Under the pieces are notes generated by a model that was given only the letters and a program-made list of their open reading frames with translations, ran no database searches and had not been told where the DNA came from. Shown piece after piece: positions 1 through 11,859 of a DNA stretch of 64,000 nucleotides. The stretch spans positions 126,424,920 to 126,488,919 of the forward strand of contig OY986438.1 of the NCBI GenBank assembly GCA_963920525.1, given 5' to 3'. A program made the translations under genes and the position numbers. The stretch comes from Dichetophora obliterata (taxonomy: Eukaryota > Arthropoda > Insecta > Diptera > Sciomyzidae). The stretch's first letter is position 1; every line of letters starts with the position of its first letter.

Positions 1-556
1 TTTCCTTTTTTGAGGTATTTTTCAATCATCTTGTGAGCTAAAAGGGAAAAAGGTAGGCATTTTGCTTGGTCGCACAAATAAAAGAAAATTTTCAAATGGA
101 GAACTAAAGGCGTTATTCTGGTGACTTGCAATTGTAAATTAACATTTGTATTTGTATTTATTTACGTGACAAGCTAGTACAACAAGATTTATTAAAGAAA
201 CCTTATAATTACAGTACCAGCTTCATATATCTAGTTAATTATCATGAATATAACTTAAAAAGTAACGTGAGTTATGACTTAAAATTAAGAATTGAAAATT
301 TTTAAATAAAAATATAAAAAAAGAAAAAAATATAAATATACTTAAAACATAATAAAGTGATGTGAAAACAAGTAAAGATTAATATTTAGTATTTTATATT
401 ATATCATTGCAACAGTGAGAGATACATAGATAATTTCTTTTTAAATTGCACAGCGTTATGAACAGATCTAAGCTCAATGGGTAAGAAGTTCCAAAGAAGT
501 ATTGCGTAGACATAGAATTGTCTTTCCGAGGTTAAGCAAAAGTGTCGTATCTGGAT

Positions 557-910
557 TTAAATTTTAGTTCGAATTGAACTCGAAAAAAACTGTCTATCGC
601 GTAAATATATAGGCTCACCAGAGTATATCACTTTATGCAGCACCACTAGAGTTCGGAATTTTAGTATATTATCGAAGGTCATATTACATATTTGCTTAGC
701 ATATTGTGCGACACTGTAACGACGTTTCAGTCCAAAGACGTATCTCACGATGTTGTTGAAAAGCACACTAAGTTTTGCTTTGCAAGAAGCATCACAATTT
801 GCAAATAATTCACATCCATAGAGTAGAGTGGTAAGAAGATAGGTTTTAGCAAGAACTAATCTAATTTGTAGTGGCGTAAAGTGTTGCGTTATCCACAGTA
901 CACGTAGCAT
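557..910 (-). pseudogene. LINE copy A, C-terminal region after RT
   Basis: This 117-codon frame continues the polymerase protein after a frameshift near 900. It shows the conserved C-terminal layout of CR1-group elements: an LLYGCELF block, then a VRYVFGLKRR block, then a hydrophobic helix and the IYSGEPIYL block near its end. The same blocks appear in copy B (8069-8548) and copy C (27375-27638), which supports the assignment. It overlaps the RT frame by 22 bases in another phase, so it was once continuous with it. Confidence 0.8.
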
Positions 911-2112
911 TCCGTATACTCTACCAACGGTACTCCTAATATGCGTGCTTCATGACAACGTTCTATTAAAAATAATTCCAAGATTTTTAGCAGAATCTTC
1001 GAATTTATTGCACAATTGTTTAGGATGACTTTAGAAAAACTTGCAGTGTCTATTAGTCTTTTTGTTATAACTAAGCACTTTGACTTTTTCGGATTGAGAC
1101 ATAAACCATTTTCGCCTGCCCATTTATTTATTCGACTTAAATCATTATTAATATTTGCTATACAATAAGATTCAAGATTCCGACTGCAACTTGCATACAG
1201 CTGAACGTCATCTGCATACATGTGAATGTTACAGTTTTGAATAATATCAGGTAAATCGTTGATGCAAATTAAGAATAGGAGCGGCCCAAGGACAGATCCC
1301 TGTTGGACTCCACGTTTAACGGGTAAAAAATCAGATGTCAAACTATTTGCACATACAGCTTGCGATCTTTTAGACAGATACGACTGCACTAAGCTTGTTG
1401 CAGTTGATGAAAAATTGCAATAATTTAGAAGTTTGGTATGCAGGATAGTATGATCGACAGAATCAAATGCCTTTGAATGATCTAACAGGATTAAAAAACT
1501 GACTTTGTTTTCATCTAGACCAGCACGAATGTTTTCAGTTACGTCTATAAGTGCGGTAAAGCAGCTTCGCTGAGCTCTAAAGCCAGACTGTCTATCACTT
1601 ATAAGTTCATTTTTGTTAACAAACGTACTAATTTGGCGACGAAGTAATATTTCTAGTGCCTTAGAAAGGAAAGGTAAGATAGCTATCGGGCGATAATCGT
1701 TGAATGATTTGGGAATTGGTATCATTTTAGCTATTTTCCAGCTGCTTGGAAAAATAGATGTAGTTAGGATGGTGTTGAAAATGTGGGTTATGAAAGGTAA
1801 TATCACAGGAGGAAGGGATTTTAGAAATACAGGGTACGTCTCATCAATGCCAGTGGCATTTGATTTGATTGCCAGAATGCTCTGAAGTACTTCGGATTGG
1901 TCAACGCAGCGAAACGAAAACATTAAATTTCTACTAAGATTACCAAAGGAGTTAGTGTAGGCGTTGCCGTTGACATTTGGCATTGGAATATTTATGAATT
2001 TTTCGTTAAGATCGTTAACATCAACCACATTGCAACAACTTGTGTCTTTCTTACTACAACCTATTTTTTTTGATTTCATTTCACATTTTCTTACTTTCAA
2101 TTGCATTATCAA
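889..2112 (-). pseudogene. LINE copy A reverse transcriptase
   Basis: The 407-codon frame holds the fingers and palm of a non-LTR reverse transcriptase. Visible blocks in order: SNATGID near residue 80, FNDYRPIAILP, SGFRAQRSC, a first-aspartate block LLDHSKAFDSVDH (normally LLDLSKAFD), GVQQGSVLGPLLF, and the catalytic MYADDVQLY near residue 300, then the NPKKSKCLV block of the thumb. After about residue 365 the frame drifts into unrelated residues, marking a frameshift; the true continuation is the 557-910 frame. The first codon is not a natural start; it lies inside the linker between endonuclease and RT. Confidence 0.9.
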
Positions 2113-2215
2113 ATTTTTCGCTGTAGTAACTAAGTTTCAATTTTTTTGTTCGAATACCAACCTCTTTTCTTAATCGTTTAAATTCTGCATACAATTCAGG
2201 AGTTTTAAATCGTTT

Positions 2216-3235
2216 CTATACTCTGTTGCGATCAGCTATGGCCGTTTTTATTGAGCTATTGAACCACTGATTTTGTTGAAATTTTATATGTTTAGTTTTA
2301 ATGGGCACAGATTCATCGAAAAGCATTTTTAAATTATGTTGAAAAAAGTTTACCTGATCGTCTACTGATGGCATGCCATAGATCGCACTCCAATTAATAT
2401 CGTTTACTTTTTGATTGAGTTGTGTATAGTCGATTTGTCTGAAGTTACGATAACTAAATGAGGTTGAAGTTTTGTTGAATTGAAAATTATATGTTAAGAA
2501 TATGCGATCATGTTTAGAAAATACAGGTACTTCTAGTTGATCATAGAGAAAAGCTTTGGCTATGTCGCTAACAAAGAAAAGATCTAGTAAGGTATTATTC
2601 GTGCTAGTGAAGTGGGTTGGCATAGAGGTATTAACCGAAAAGAGGCCTAAGGTCTGCATGTTATCTGTTAGGAGTTTTTCAAACAGTAAGTTGCTATTGA
2701 AGTCGCCTGCGATAATAATATTCGAAAACGGAAGTGATATATTCTCAATTGTACTAAGAAGTAGCGTATTGTCCAAGGATCGGTTGGGACGATAATCACA
2801 GCCGATGAGCATTTTATTGTCACCACTTGCAATTGAGACAAAAAGATATTCAATTGTACTACCTACATCGGATTTGCATTCCAGTTTGCATGAAATGTTA
2901 TTTCGCACATAAATTGCAGCTCCACCAGCGTGCCCTTGTCTGTCAGCACGGAAAATTTTAAAGCCGTCCAAGTGAAATAGTGCGTTAGGCATTTCAACAT
3001 TAAACCACGTCTCAGATACGCAAATTTCATCTAAACCAGAACCCACGAAAATATACCTAAATTCATCAATTTTATTTGTTAAGCTTTGTGCATTAATGTG
3101 ACATACTTTTAGCCCGTTACGCACTTTACAGAGAATGCGAATAAGATTAAAAATATTGTCTTCGGAACTGTAAGAATTGTTATCTAGAGTGACTATTATA
3201 TTTATAGGAGCAAAAATTGTTATCTTCGTGTGCAA
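2216..3235 (-). pseudogene. LINE copy A APE-type endonuclease
   Basis: The 339-codon frame is the apurinic-like endonuclease that nicks target DNA to prime reverse transcription. Motifs in order: INAQSLTNK near residue 48, the SETW block, GGAAIYVRNN, IIIAGDFNSN near residue 177, LLDLFFVSD and the SKHDRIF histidine block. It ends with a stop inside the linker to the reverse transcriptase. The linker continues in the same frame for about 30 codons and then shifts frame into the RT. The ATG at 3235 is the first in frame, but whether it is the native ORF2 start is not clear. Confidence 0.88.
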
Positions 3236-3423
3236 TATTTGAAAATTTTTGTTGCAATGAAATAATTAAAGCCATTTTAAGAAATTTAAAAACATTTAGC
3301 TCAAATATATAATAAAAAATAATGTTATGCAATGTAAGATAAAAAACAAAAATATACTTATTTATTTTAAATATAGCAAAGGATCGATCGTTTGCGTAAA
3401 CGATCCGTACAGATTGAAGAGCA

Positions 3424-3834
3424 TTAGTTCTGCAACTCACGAAAAAGAATGTCATTGCATATATAGTCGTTTATGTTGTTTTGCTCTGCATTAAATGACT
3501 GGATCTCGTTCCTGTTGATGGTATTGTAGTTGTTGCTCTTTTCATATGGGACAGAATCAATAAGAGCATGCAAACTGTTTATGCATTCAACACATTGTGC
3601 ATTGACTCCTTCTCTAAGCTTGGCGTAAACCAAGCCGCGTAGAGTAAATTCTGCCATTATTTCTTTTTTTCTTTTGAACTGCAACGCTGTTTGCAGAAGT
3701 GTGTAGTTTACTTTTGTGAGGCTTTCATTCACATAGAATAGTTTGTTTGAATCAAAGCCAACATGATGGAGACGAAGAGTAGTTTTGTTTATGCTACGAA
3801 ATTGAGCAATAGATTTGAGTACGCTATTACGCAC
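3424..3834 (-). pseudogene. LINE copy A ORF1 C-terminal remnant
   Basis: This 136-codon frame sits just 5' of the endonuclease, where ORF1 is expected. A block with FYVNESLT followed by LLQTALQFKRKKE and a later LVYAKLREG resembles the C-terminal domain of ORF1 proteins that are similar to the baculovirus FP-like fold. The N-terminal half of a normal ORF1 is absent, so the copy is 5' truncated or the rest is too decayed to read. The family assignment rests on the motif and on position. Confidence 0.6.
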
Positions 3835-3869
3835 GTACGGTGATTCGAATTTAACAATAATATGATGGT

Positions 3870-4640
3870 AGACCTTTATATTTTTTTCTTCAACAGAGAT
3901 GACCTTAATATATTATATTTACGACACTACAATTTAAGATCAATATATAAACCAAGTGTTTCAGCTGCTGTGTATTCCGAAGGTTTCGCTATTCAAGAAA
4001 AAGAAGAATCAAGAACTCTTTTAGTTTCAGTATTTCCTCAGAATTATTATTTTGCAGGGTTTTGAGAATTAATATTGCATCAAATTGCTTTCGTAAGTGG
4101 TGTAGTACGATTTCGAATCCTTCGGTTAAACTTATTTCTTCAGAGAGATCTTTTATTCTACTGCGCTCAGTGGACTGTGCAGACTCCTCAAAAGACTTTC
4201 TTGGTCACCCAACTTTTCTGACCACATCACTTTCTATTTGTTTTTCTTCTTTCCGAAAGTTAAAAATGCTATAATACCAAATAGTGTTTTTATATTTTGA
4301 TATAAAAGTTTTTTTTTGATGAATAGCAGCTCTTCCATTTTCTCAAAAAATTTTTGTAGAAATTGTTTAGCTTTAAGTGATCAAATGCTTCATCACAGAT
4401 GGACACATTTAATTTTCTACGAACTTTTGCACGCACTTCTTCCAGTATATCACATTCATTTAAATTTAAATTTCCTTCACTTGTTTTATTTTCTATGCAA
4501 AAAAATGATATATTTTCAATAGAAATTGTAAAATTATTTTTTTTTTTATTAAAAATGTGCCACATACTCTTGGCACTTTTTAATAAAAACGTGCCATATG
4601 CACTTTGTTTAGCTTTCACTTTTAAAGTAAACAAGCCAAC
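3870..4640 (-). pseudogene. Remnant of uncharacterised arthropod repeat family (N-terminal part)
   Basis: Minus-strand pieces from 4634 down to about 3880 translate, with frameshifts, into blocks I associate with a recurrent uncharacterised protein family in arthropod genomes. They are an FLRKWK block (114-codon frame 4290-4634), then KDLSEEISLTEGFE, and an AAETLGLYIDLKL block that recalls the repeated 'EALAL...L...QY..IR' motif of that family. The related C-terminal half of the same family appears at 11860-12480. It abuts the 5' end of LINE copy A, so the LINE may have inserted beside or into it. Function is unknown; a transposase origin is likely from its repetitive nature. The family match is from memory. 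Confidence 0.4.
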
Positions 4641-4644
4641 TCTT

Positions 4645-7600
4645 TTCAGCTAAAAATCAGCTAATTTTTGGCCAAACTAATCCAAAAGCATGATATGAGA
4701 ACCTACAGTAAACAATAACAACAGCAACAAAACAAAACAAAACAATGACATCAACCTATTAACAGCTGATTCTTCAGTATTAGAAGTTTGCATTTTTACT
4801 GATTAAAAAGACTGATACAAAATAGTACCTCTGTTAAGTTGGAACAATTTTTTGATGATTTTTAAATGCAATGGTTACTAAGAATCTTCAAAAAATTATT
4901 TTGACTTAAGTCAACAACTGTCGTAAAGGAAACATAATTACACACTTTTAATTAAAAGTAAACTTGACGCAATATCCATAGAAATTGAAGATATTTCCAA
5001 AAATTCGAAAAGTGGTGACAAAAATAATTTTCTTTATATACCATAATGTCATATTGTCATATTTAGAATGTACAAAAAAAAATAGTGCATAAAACTCTAA
5101 GTTATACTATTTTGTTTAGTGCATAAGTAAGTAATGAAAACACAATACATATTACCAAACATCGTCATTTGTTTTTCAAATGACAAGTTTGTTCAACTTC
5201 CGGCAGAGCCCGGCAGAATTTCATATATGAAATTCTGGGGCCAAGGATTCATTTTATGCATGTCATTCACGAATCTTTTGGAATCCTTACTTTTTATCCT
5301 ATCAAACCTCAAAAATAGTGAAAAATAAGGATTAACTGACCATAGCTATTGTGCTCAAACAGTAAACGATTTGAAAATTCTAGTGATTTTCATCATTAGA
5401 GATTACAATACCCATGTTCAAGAAAAAAAACAGCAATCAAATATCTTTGATCGTTTATTTACAGGAACATTTCAAATTTGAAAAAAAAATTCTGAATGTG
5501 AAAAATTTGCGCAAAGAACAAAAAAGTTCAAACTTCGACTCATATATCTAAAGAAGTGTTATAGATACAAAAAAAAAAAAAAAAAAAATGACCACGAATT
5601 TGAAAAGTTCATTCAATTCAGTTCAATCAACTTAGAATAAAAAAAGTTTAAAATTTTCAATTTTGTATTTTATAGTTTCGAGCGCTCAAACGGCAAATGG
5701 CGACACTGTGCGCCAATGTAAATTCCTTGTAAATTTTCACAATGAAGAAAAACAGTTCAATTTCTTAGTAAATAACTGCTTTGGAGTCTTCAGATAAGGC
5801 AGAATGGTACCAGTTAATGTTAACGAAAATTACTAATGAAAAAATTGAAATGTGAGATGCAATGTAATATTTAAATCTCATTGAATGCTAGTGAAATATA
5901 AGCCGGAAAATATCAATATTATCAGTATTATGGAAATAATGAAGTAACTGTAAATATTTTAAAGCAACAAAGAACAAAGCCTTAAAACTGCTACTGAGCC
6001 TTGTTAAGCTCTTGGGTTTTCTCCTAAAAGGGTAACTCGAAGCTGCCTGCAATATTATGAATTATTTTTTACTCTTTATTACACCACGTTTTGTCCAAAC
6101 TACGACTAAAGCAGACAAACTTAAAAGTTAAGCTTCACAGCAACGTATTCGTTACCGCAGCAACATTGACAACAGTTAAAAAAACATAAAAAAATTCAAA
6201 CATATTGTGGTTGAACGTATAAACTATTAACTGCTCATCATACAAACTTACATACACGTACGCACGCACATTATTATTAACTATAGGGTTACACATGTTA
6301 ACGTTTCCGATCTGCGTGTAGAATTTATTTACCGCAGAGTTGTTTATATTTTTTTTTTCTCATAGAAAATACTAAATAGCAAAATGGCAGCAACTATAAA
6401 AGTCATCATCGTCGTAGTCGTCAACAGAAAAAAAAAATACAGTTGATAAAAATAACGTGCCACGTACACATATGCAACGCATGCAAAATGATATCATAAC
6501 ATATCGTAGTTGGCTGTATTTCTATCATTTTTTTATCTTCGGTTTTATTCAAACTGTTCATGCCGTCTGTCATAAAATGTTTCACTAATATGCATTACTT
6601 GTGACTATGTCTGCGTTTGTGTGTGTGTGTGAGTGAGTGCGTGTGTTTAAGTTGTGATTGTATCGCAAAGGTACCTAATTATTTTTTACATATGCATTGC
6701 ATATAGTGGATACGTTTGAGTGTATGACAACACATGTTTGTGTGCTTGTTTTTGTGCCAACAAACTGCTTTGAGTGCTGGGTAAATGTCAACAGACGCCA
6801 CTTGCTCCACATACATCAGCCTTTAAACGATTTCTATAAATTATTTTTTCTTTTTATAAAAAAAATCTACCTCTACCTCTTTTGACTTTCATTTACACCC
6901 ACACTCCAGCTCAGACTATCTTACAAATCTATACAAGGAGTTGACTGAGTCTCTTCAGGCGTTTGCAATTCCATGAGAATGTGTGTGTGTGTGTATTAGT
7001 GTGCTTCCTTTCAAGTCAGTTAGTCGCTAATTCATAGCCTTGTGCTGTTTGACACAGTGTTTTTGTGTCAATATGTGTTGTTAGCGTGTGTTTATGTGTG
7101 TGAGCGCACGTATGTTTTCATTAATGAATAATTGTTGTAAACAAAAAGAAAATCAACAAATTATAGTTGATATTTTTTTTACATGCCAACATAATAAATA
7201 AATCTTAATTGGATAAGTATGGCTTTTATAAATGTTGTAGTGTTTTTTGTGAAACTATTTTCGTTGCTTGTAATAACTTTGTTGCCCGACTGGGCATTTT
7301 CTAGATATTGTTAATTAACTACTTACTATCTTGATAATTAATAGGAAAATCAAAAATTAAAAATAATAGCTTATTTATCACTTATATGTAAAGCAATGCG
7401 TTACGATTTCTATCACGTCGCATACTTTCAGGCTTAGGTATTTTAGGTGTAGGTATGGCGCTAGCCTGCTTAGAAGACAACAGGGATGATATTTGTAGGG
7501 GATAAGGACTTTTTTACCTCCTTTCGATTTTAAAAAGTCCCCAACTCCTTTTGCTCAAAAAAAAGTACTTTCGGATTTGATTCACCAAATTTTATTTAAT

Positions 7601-7710
7601 TGGTAAATATAACAAATAAACGCAGTGTGTAATTTTGTGTGCCTCGTTTTTGATTTTTCCTTTGACATAACAAACATACTTAAAAGAAACTAAAGGATAA
7701 CCGCTTTATT
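4645..7710. other. Gene-free, AT-rich region
   Basis: I find no coding region, element end or RNA gene. It contains poly(A) runs (5569-5588) and TG-rich microsatellites near 6610-6645 and 6975-6995. Short open frames here have no recognisable content. Confidence 0.5.
6612..6648 (+). repeat. (TG)n microsatellite, imperfect
   Basis: A run of TG/GTG dinucleotides with GAGTGAG interruptions. A similar run lies near 6979-6994. Confidence 0.8.
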
Positions 7711-7716
7711 ATGCAT

Positions 7717-7822
7717 CACGAAAAAGCACACTAACAACAAGCAAGACACGAGAAGTAATGCTTTTTTATACGAAATTCTCTTGCTTCTCGTGACTTGCTT
7801 GTCGTTAGTTTTCTATTTCGTG
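7717..7822. repeat. Short inverted repeat (39-bp arms)
   Basis: Arms at 7717-7755 and 7784-7822 begin CACGAAAAAG and end CTATTTCGTG, with about 85 percent complementarity and a 28-bp loop. It could be a tiny MITE or a foldback remnant. The 3' tail of LINE copy B ends right beside it at about 7826. Confidence 0.65.
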
Positions 7823-8068
7823 GGCTTATTTTATTTATTTAACAAAAATTGTTGACATATAAGAATAAATATTTTGTATGCCGCATTTGAAAATGGAAAT
7901 AACAACATCAGAAATAATTAAAAAGAAATTAAAAACTATTACATTATTAAGATACTAAAAAATAACTTTAATTTACAAAAGAAAAATTATTATCAAACCA
8001 AAGAATACAAATGTTATTTAGTCAAATAAAATAGCACAGTAAGAATAAGAAGAATAGAAAAGAGGAAA

Positions 8069-8850
8069 TTAGGAAAAGTATTCGAAGATTAAATGCTTAA
8101 AGTCATACTTATTCGAAACGGTTTTGATACTATTAGGTAGTGAATTCCACGACCTTATAACACTGACGAAAAACAATCTACTAGAGTTAACGAAATTATA
8201 TCTAGGGATCACAAAATTCATGCTTCTGCTTGATCTGCAAAATTTTACCTTATTAAAAAGATACGTAGGACTTCGAGTGTAAGTAATCCGGTGAAGAAAA
8301 ATGCAATGTCTCGCTTCAAGGCATTTAAATAAACAACAGCCAAGTAATTTTTTGCTATACATGGAGACATGATCGAACCTTCTTAGACCATAAACATATC
8401 GGGCTGCATTATGAAAGGGGACCATAAGCTTATGCGACGGTCGTAAATCAAGATAACAATACACGACTTCAGAGTACGTTATTATCGGCATCAACAGCTG
8501 CAATACCAGTTTTTTTTTAGTTTCAACGGGCACAAAACTCGATGTCATTCGAAGATTTCGAAGAACATAGTATATTTTTTTATGCAGGAGTTGATGTGAT
8601 CACAACATGATAGAGATGAGTTTATATGAAAACCAAGATTGATGACCGTACTAACCAGTTTCAGCTGCACTTTTTTTAAAAGAATTGGAGGCAAATCCTC
8701 ATGATAAAAAGGTTTCTTAGACATTGGTAAAACATATGATTTCAGGGGGTTCAGCAAAAGCATGTTTTCTTCTGCCCAAGTGGATGCTACATTTAAGTCC
8801 TCATTAATTCTGGCACATAGATCTTCAACTAGGCCCAAGGGCCTGGACAA
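8069..8850 (-). pseudogene. LINE copy B thumb and C-terminal region
   Basis: Two frames that overlap by four bases (8545-8850 and 8069-8548). The first has the thumb block LLNPLKSYVLP and the NLGFHINSSLSCCDHI block of the RT C-terminus. The second has ARYVYGLRRFDHVS, an LHRITYTRSPTYLF block and an IRSWNSLPNSIK block before the stop. These blocks are shared with copies A and C. One frameshift joins the two frames. Confidence 0.82.
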
Positions 8851-9749
8851 TTACAATTGGAGGTCATCAGCATATGCATGCATAGTGACATGGTGGCATA
8901 TGCTGAAAATATCATTTATAAACATGGTTAACAACAGTGGACCAAGTACTGAGCCTTGAGGTACTCCACTAGCAGTGCTTTTTAGCATAGAAAAATTTTG
9001 ACCCACACGAACTCTTTGAGACCTAACTACCAAGTAGCTTTTTAAGAGACGAACCGCAGATATTGAAAATCGAAAATTTTGAGCTAGTTTCCTGCAGAGA
9101 AAAGAGTGACTGACGGTATCGAACGCTTTGGAGAAATCTGGCAAGCAGAGCAATGTCAAGTCATCCATGTCAAAAGGTACTCTTATGTCATCCAGTACTT
9201 TGACCACAGAGTAGAACAGCTGTGACCAGGGCGAAAGTCAGACTGATGATGAGACATGAGGTTAAAAATACTTCAGTAATGAGATATCTGCTCCGCCATG
9301 ACCGACTCACATATTTTGGACACAGAAGACAAAAGGTTTATTGGACGAAAATCACATGGGTTGCAAGCATTAACTTTTTTTGCCACAGGAATTATAGTCG
9401 CTTCCTTCCAAATTTCAGGATAACACGAAGTCGTAAAGCAGTAGTTTATGATGTGGACAAACGAACTAAGGACATGTGGCAAAACAAGTTTAATAAACCT
9501 AATGGAGATTCCATCTTCTCCAGACGCATTTGACTTTATTTTCCTAATGCAACGAACAACATCTACTTCACTCACTGCACTAAACTGAAATTCATTAGGA
9601 GATATTGCAACAGAGCTACCATCATCGATGGTATGAGTTTGATTGGATGCACACGTAGCAACAAAATAATCATTTAATTGGTTAGGATCTATGCAACAAG
9701 ATTCAGAGTCTTTATTGCATATACCAATATCTTTTACGTTTCTCCACAA
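8851..9749 (-). pseudogene. LINE copy B reverse transcriptase
   Basis: Two frames cover the RT. The upstream one (9749-9273) has IKSNASGEDGIS, the EIWKEATIIPVAKK block and CDFRPINLLS. The downstream one (9207-8851) has the first aspartate in PDFSKAFDTVSH, then GVPQGSVLGPLL and the catalytic HAYADDLQL near residue 110. About 65 bases between the frames hold the break, in the region of the SGFR block. All three catalytic aspartates are present, but the frame is not continuous. Confidence 0.87.
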
Positions 9750-9772
9750 CTGCTTTGAGGGAAGTGCAGGGT

Positions 9773-10404
9773 TTAATTTGAATTTAAAAACCTTACTTTG
9801 GATAGCCTAACAGCTGATGTAGCTACGTTCCTAGCATTTTTGTACAAATTCCAGTTTAATTCAGTTGGGTAGCGCTTCCATTTACTATATGCCTTAGTAC
9901 AATTTTTAAGAGCAATCTTAACTGCCTGCGCTAACCAGGGGCAAGTATTATTTAAGACGCGCCGCGTACGCAAAGGGACGTGCAAATCAAAAAGATTATT
10001 TATCTTGTCAATGAAAAAGTTTAGTTTGTCATCAACTGATTGCAAAAACCAATAATCAGACCAGTCAATCGTAGCTAAGTTTTGAAACAGAGAGTTTGTA
10101 TCAATTGACTTGAAATCACGATATGTAAAATAAACTTCAGGTTCAGCGTGTGCAAAAGCAATATTTAATGTACAAAAACTGAGATTATGATCTGATACGA
10201 ACGGTGAACGGATGACGCATCGGAAACAATGAAGAGATCAAGCAGGCAAGGTGGAGAGTTGTTAGAAAACCTAGTTGGCATTGAAGAGTTAACGACAGTA
10301 AGTCCAACTTTATGATATAACAGTACAACTACCAACGTCATATGGTAGAGTGGACGTGCAGTGATGAAAGTATTGTTATTTGTTTTGTTATAGCAATGTA
10401 CCAT
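9773..10404 (-). pseudogene. LINE copy B endonuclease, C-terminal fragments
   Basis: The frame at 10404-10165 keeps SSMPTRFSNN and LLDLFIVSD, which match the SMPTHFTSTNNTLLDLFFVSD stretch of copy A. The frame at 10045-9773 is the linker to the RT, with VDDKLNFF and VPLRTRRV as in copy A's VDDQVNFF and VPIKTKHI. The catalytic GDFN block is not recoverable; the copy starts downstream of it. Confidence 0.75.
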
Positions 10405-11855
10405 TTAGCCTGAGTTATGTATTTTAAATAAAATTATGATTAAGTTTATAAATCTATTAAAAGTACAGATGGTTGGTACAGTTTTTTGGATTGTCAACTC
10501 CAATTTAAGCAAACCAGTCTGAAGCATTGACGAAAACAGTGACCATGATAAATGTACCACACGCAGCACTCCATCAGCATCAGTTACATGTGTCGAGTAT
10601 GTTTAATTGTTAAGTTATTAAGTATAAAATTTGCATTGATTTTTTCATATGTGCCTCAGTAACAAAACAAAAGCTTTTTCAATCATCTTAATAAACAGTA
10701 CTCTCGCATCCGTAAGAGTCATTTCTGAAGAGCAGAAGAAATCCCCTCCTAAATTCTTAAATATCATCACTGGTAGACAAGGGTGCGATATTTTCGTGAT
10801 TCTGTAGTATTCGCAGGTATAAAATTAATCAGTCAATAGAAGACAAATCGAGAAAATTTAAAAAATATTTTAAAAAATATAAGCTAATAATATTTTAATT
10901 CAGATAAAGCATAATATTTAAGTATTTTAAGTAAGTCGACTTTAAAAACATATGGTTTCTGTTATAGAAATTAACCGATTTGGATAATTTGTTTAATTTT
11001 CCTAAACCCCATTAAATGGTCAACAATCCCGCTGCACTTAAATTTGAGAAACAGCGATCTAGGCGAGGGCAAAGCTTCTAATTCAAAATGAAAATAAAAT
11101 ATAAGCATATTCGGATTAAACGAAAGATTTTACATTAGAAAATATTATGACCAAAAGATTTTGAATGACTTAAATTTAAATTGGATACTCGATTTGAAAC
11201 ATTAGTTTTAGAGTTCTTCGAACTCACGTTTTTAATCGGCGCACAGTGAGAAATTTGTGGCAATAAAAATAGTTTTTCAACATGAGAAAGTGATAATATT
11301 TCTTTATGTATGCATGTAAGGAATATTATCTAATAGAGCACCAACAATTTTTTTAGGGCTCGATCATTTTGTAATAAAAAAAGGTATTAAACTTGAAAAA
11401 TGTAAACAAATTTTTTTAAGTGATGAAAACGCGTATTTTTAAGGTAAATTATGCACCAAACCTACAAACCAAGCTAAAAATACAACTACTATTGGGTTTT
11501 CATAAAATAATGTTTCTTTAAGTTACATCCTCCAAAATATAAAGCATAAGTTTGCTGCGTTTTATGGGTTTTACATAGAAATATTCTCTTTTAATTTTTT
11601 TAATTAAACTTTTGTTAAACTTTTAACATATACCTGGATAACATATTTTATCTACTTTTATCTATCTATCTGTTGTTTTTGTGTAAATATAAGTTTTAAG
11701 TACCTAACTTCAATTTCAATCACAATTTCTTGTCAAAGCAATAGTTATGCAATAGTGTTCAATTTGATAATTTTAACGCGAAAAGCCTTAATATTGCGGA
11801 ATTTGTAAAAAAATGAAAAATGTATATACTGGAGGAGATAAGTAGAAAATTTAAA
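10405..11855. other. Gene-free region
   Basis: AT-rich sequence with stop codons in all frames; no element ends or RNA genes recognised. Confidence 0.45.
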
Positions 11856-11859
11856 AAGA

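Larger units (their letters stand above)
147..3840 (-). mobile_element. CR1/Jockey-group LINE, copy A, decayed
   Basis: A non-LTR retrotransposon read on the minus strand, in the order ORF1 remnant (3834-3424), endonuclease (3235-2216), reverse transcriptase (2112-889) and C-terminal region (910-557), then a 3' untranslated region. The minus-strand 3' end falls near 147-165, where AAATAC-type short repeats replace a poly(A) tail, as is common in CR1-like elements. The frame is broken by a stop at the end of the endonuclease ORF, a shift before the RT ORF and another near 900-1000. It is therefore inactive. The 5' boundary is uncertain; I place it just above the ORF1 remnant. Confidence 0.85.
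7826..10404 (-). mobile_element. CR1/Jockey-group LINE, copy B, 5' truncated
   Basis: Same domain order as copy A on the same strand: endonuclease fragments (10404-9773), reverse transcriptase (9749-8851), thumb and C-terminal region (8850-8069), then a 3' UTR ending in TAAATAAATAAAATAA-type short repeats at about 7826-7842. ORF1 and the N-terminal half of the endonuclease are missing, typical of incomplete reverse transcription. Frameshifts separate each frame. Sequence differs strongly from copy A (for example HAYADD against MYADD), so this is a different subfamily. Confidence 0.85.
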
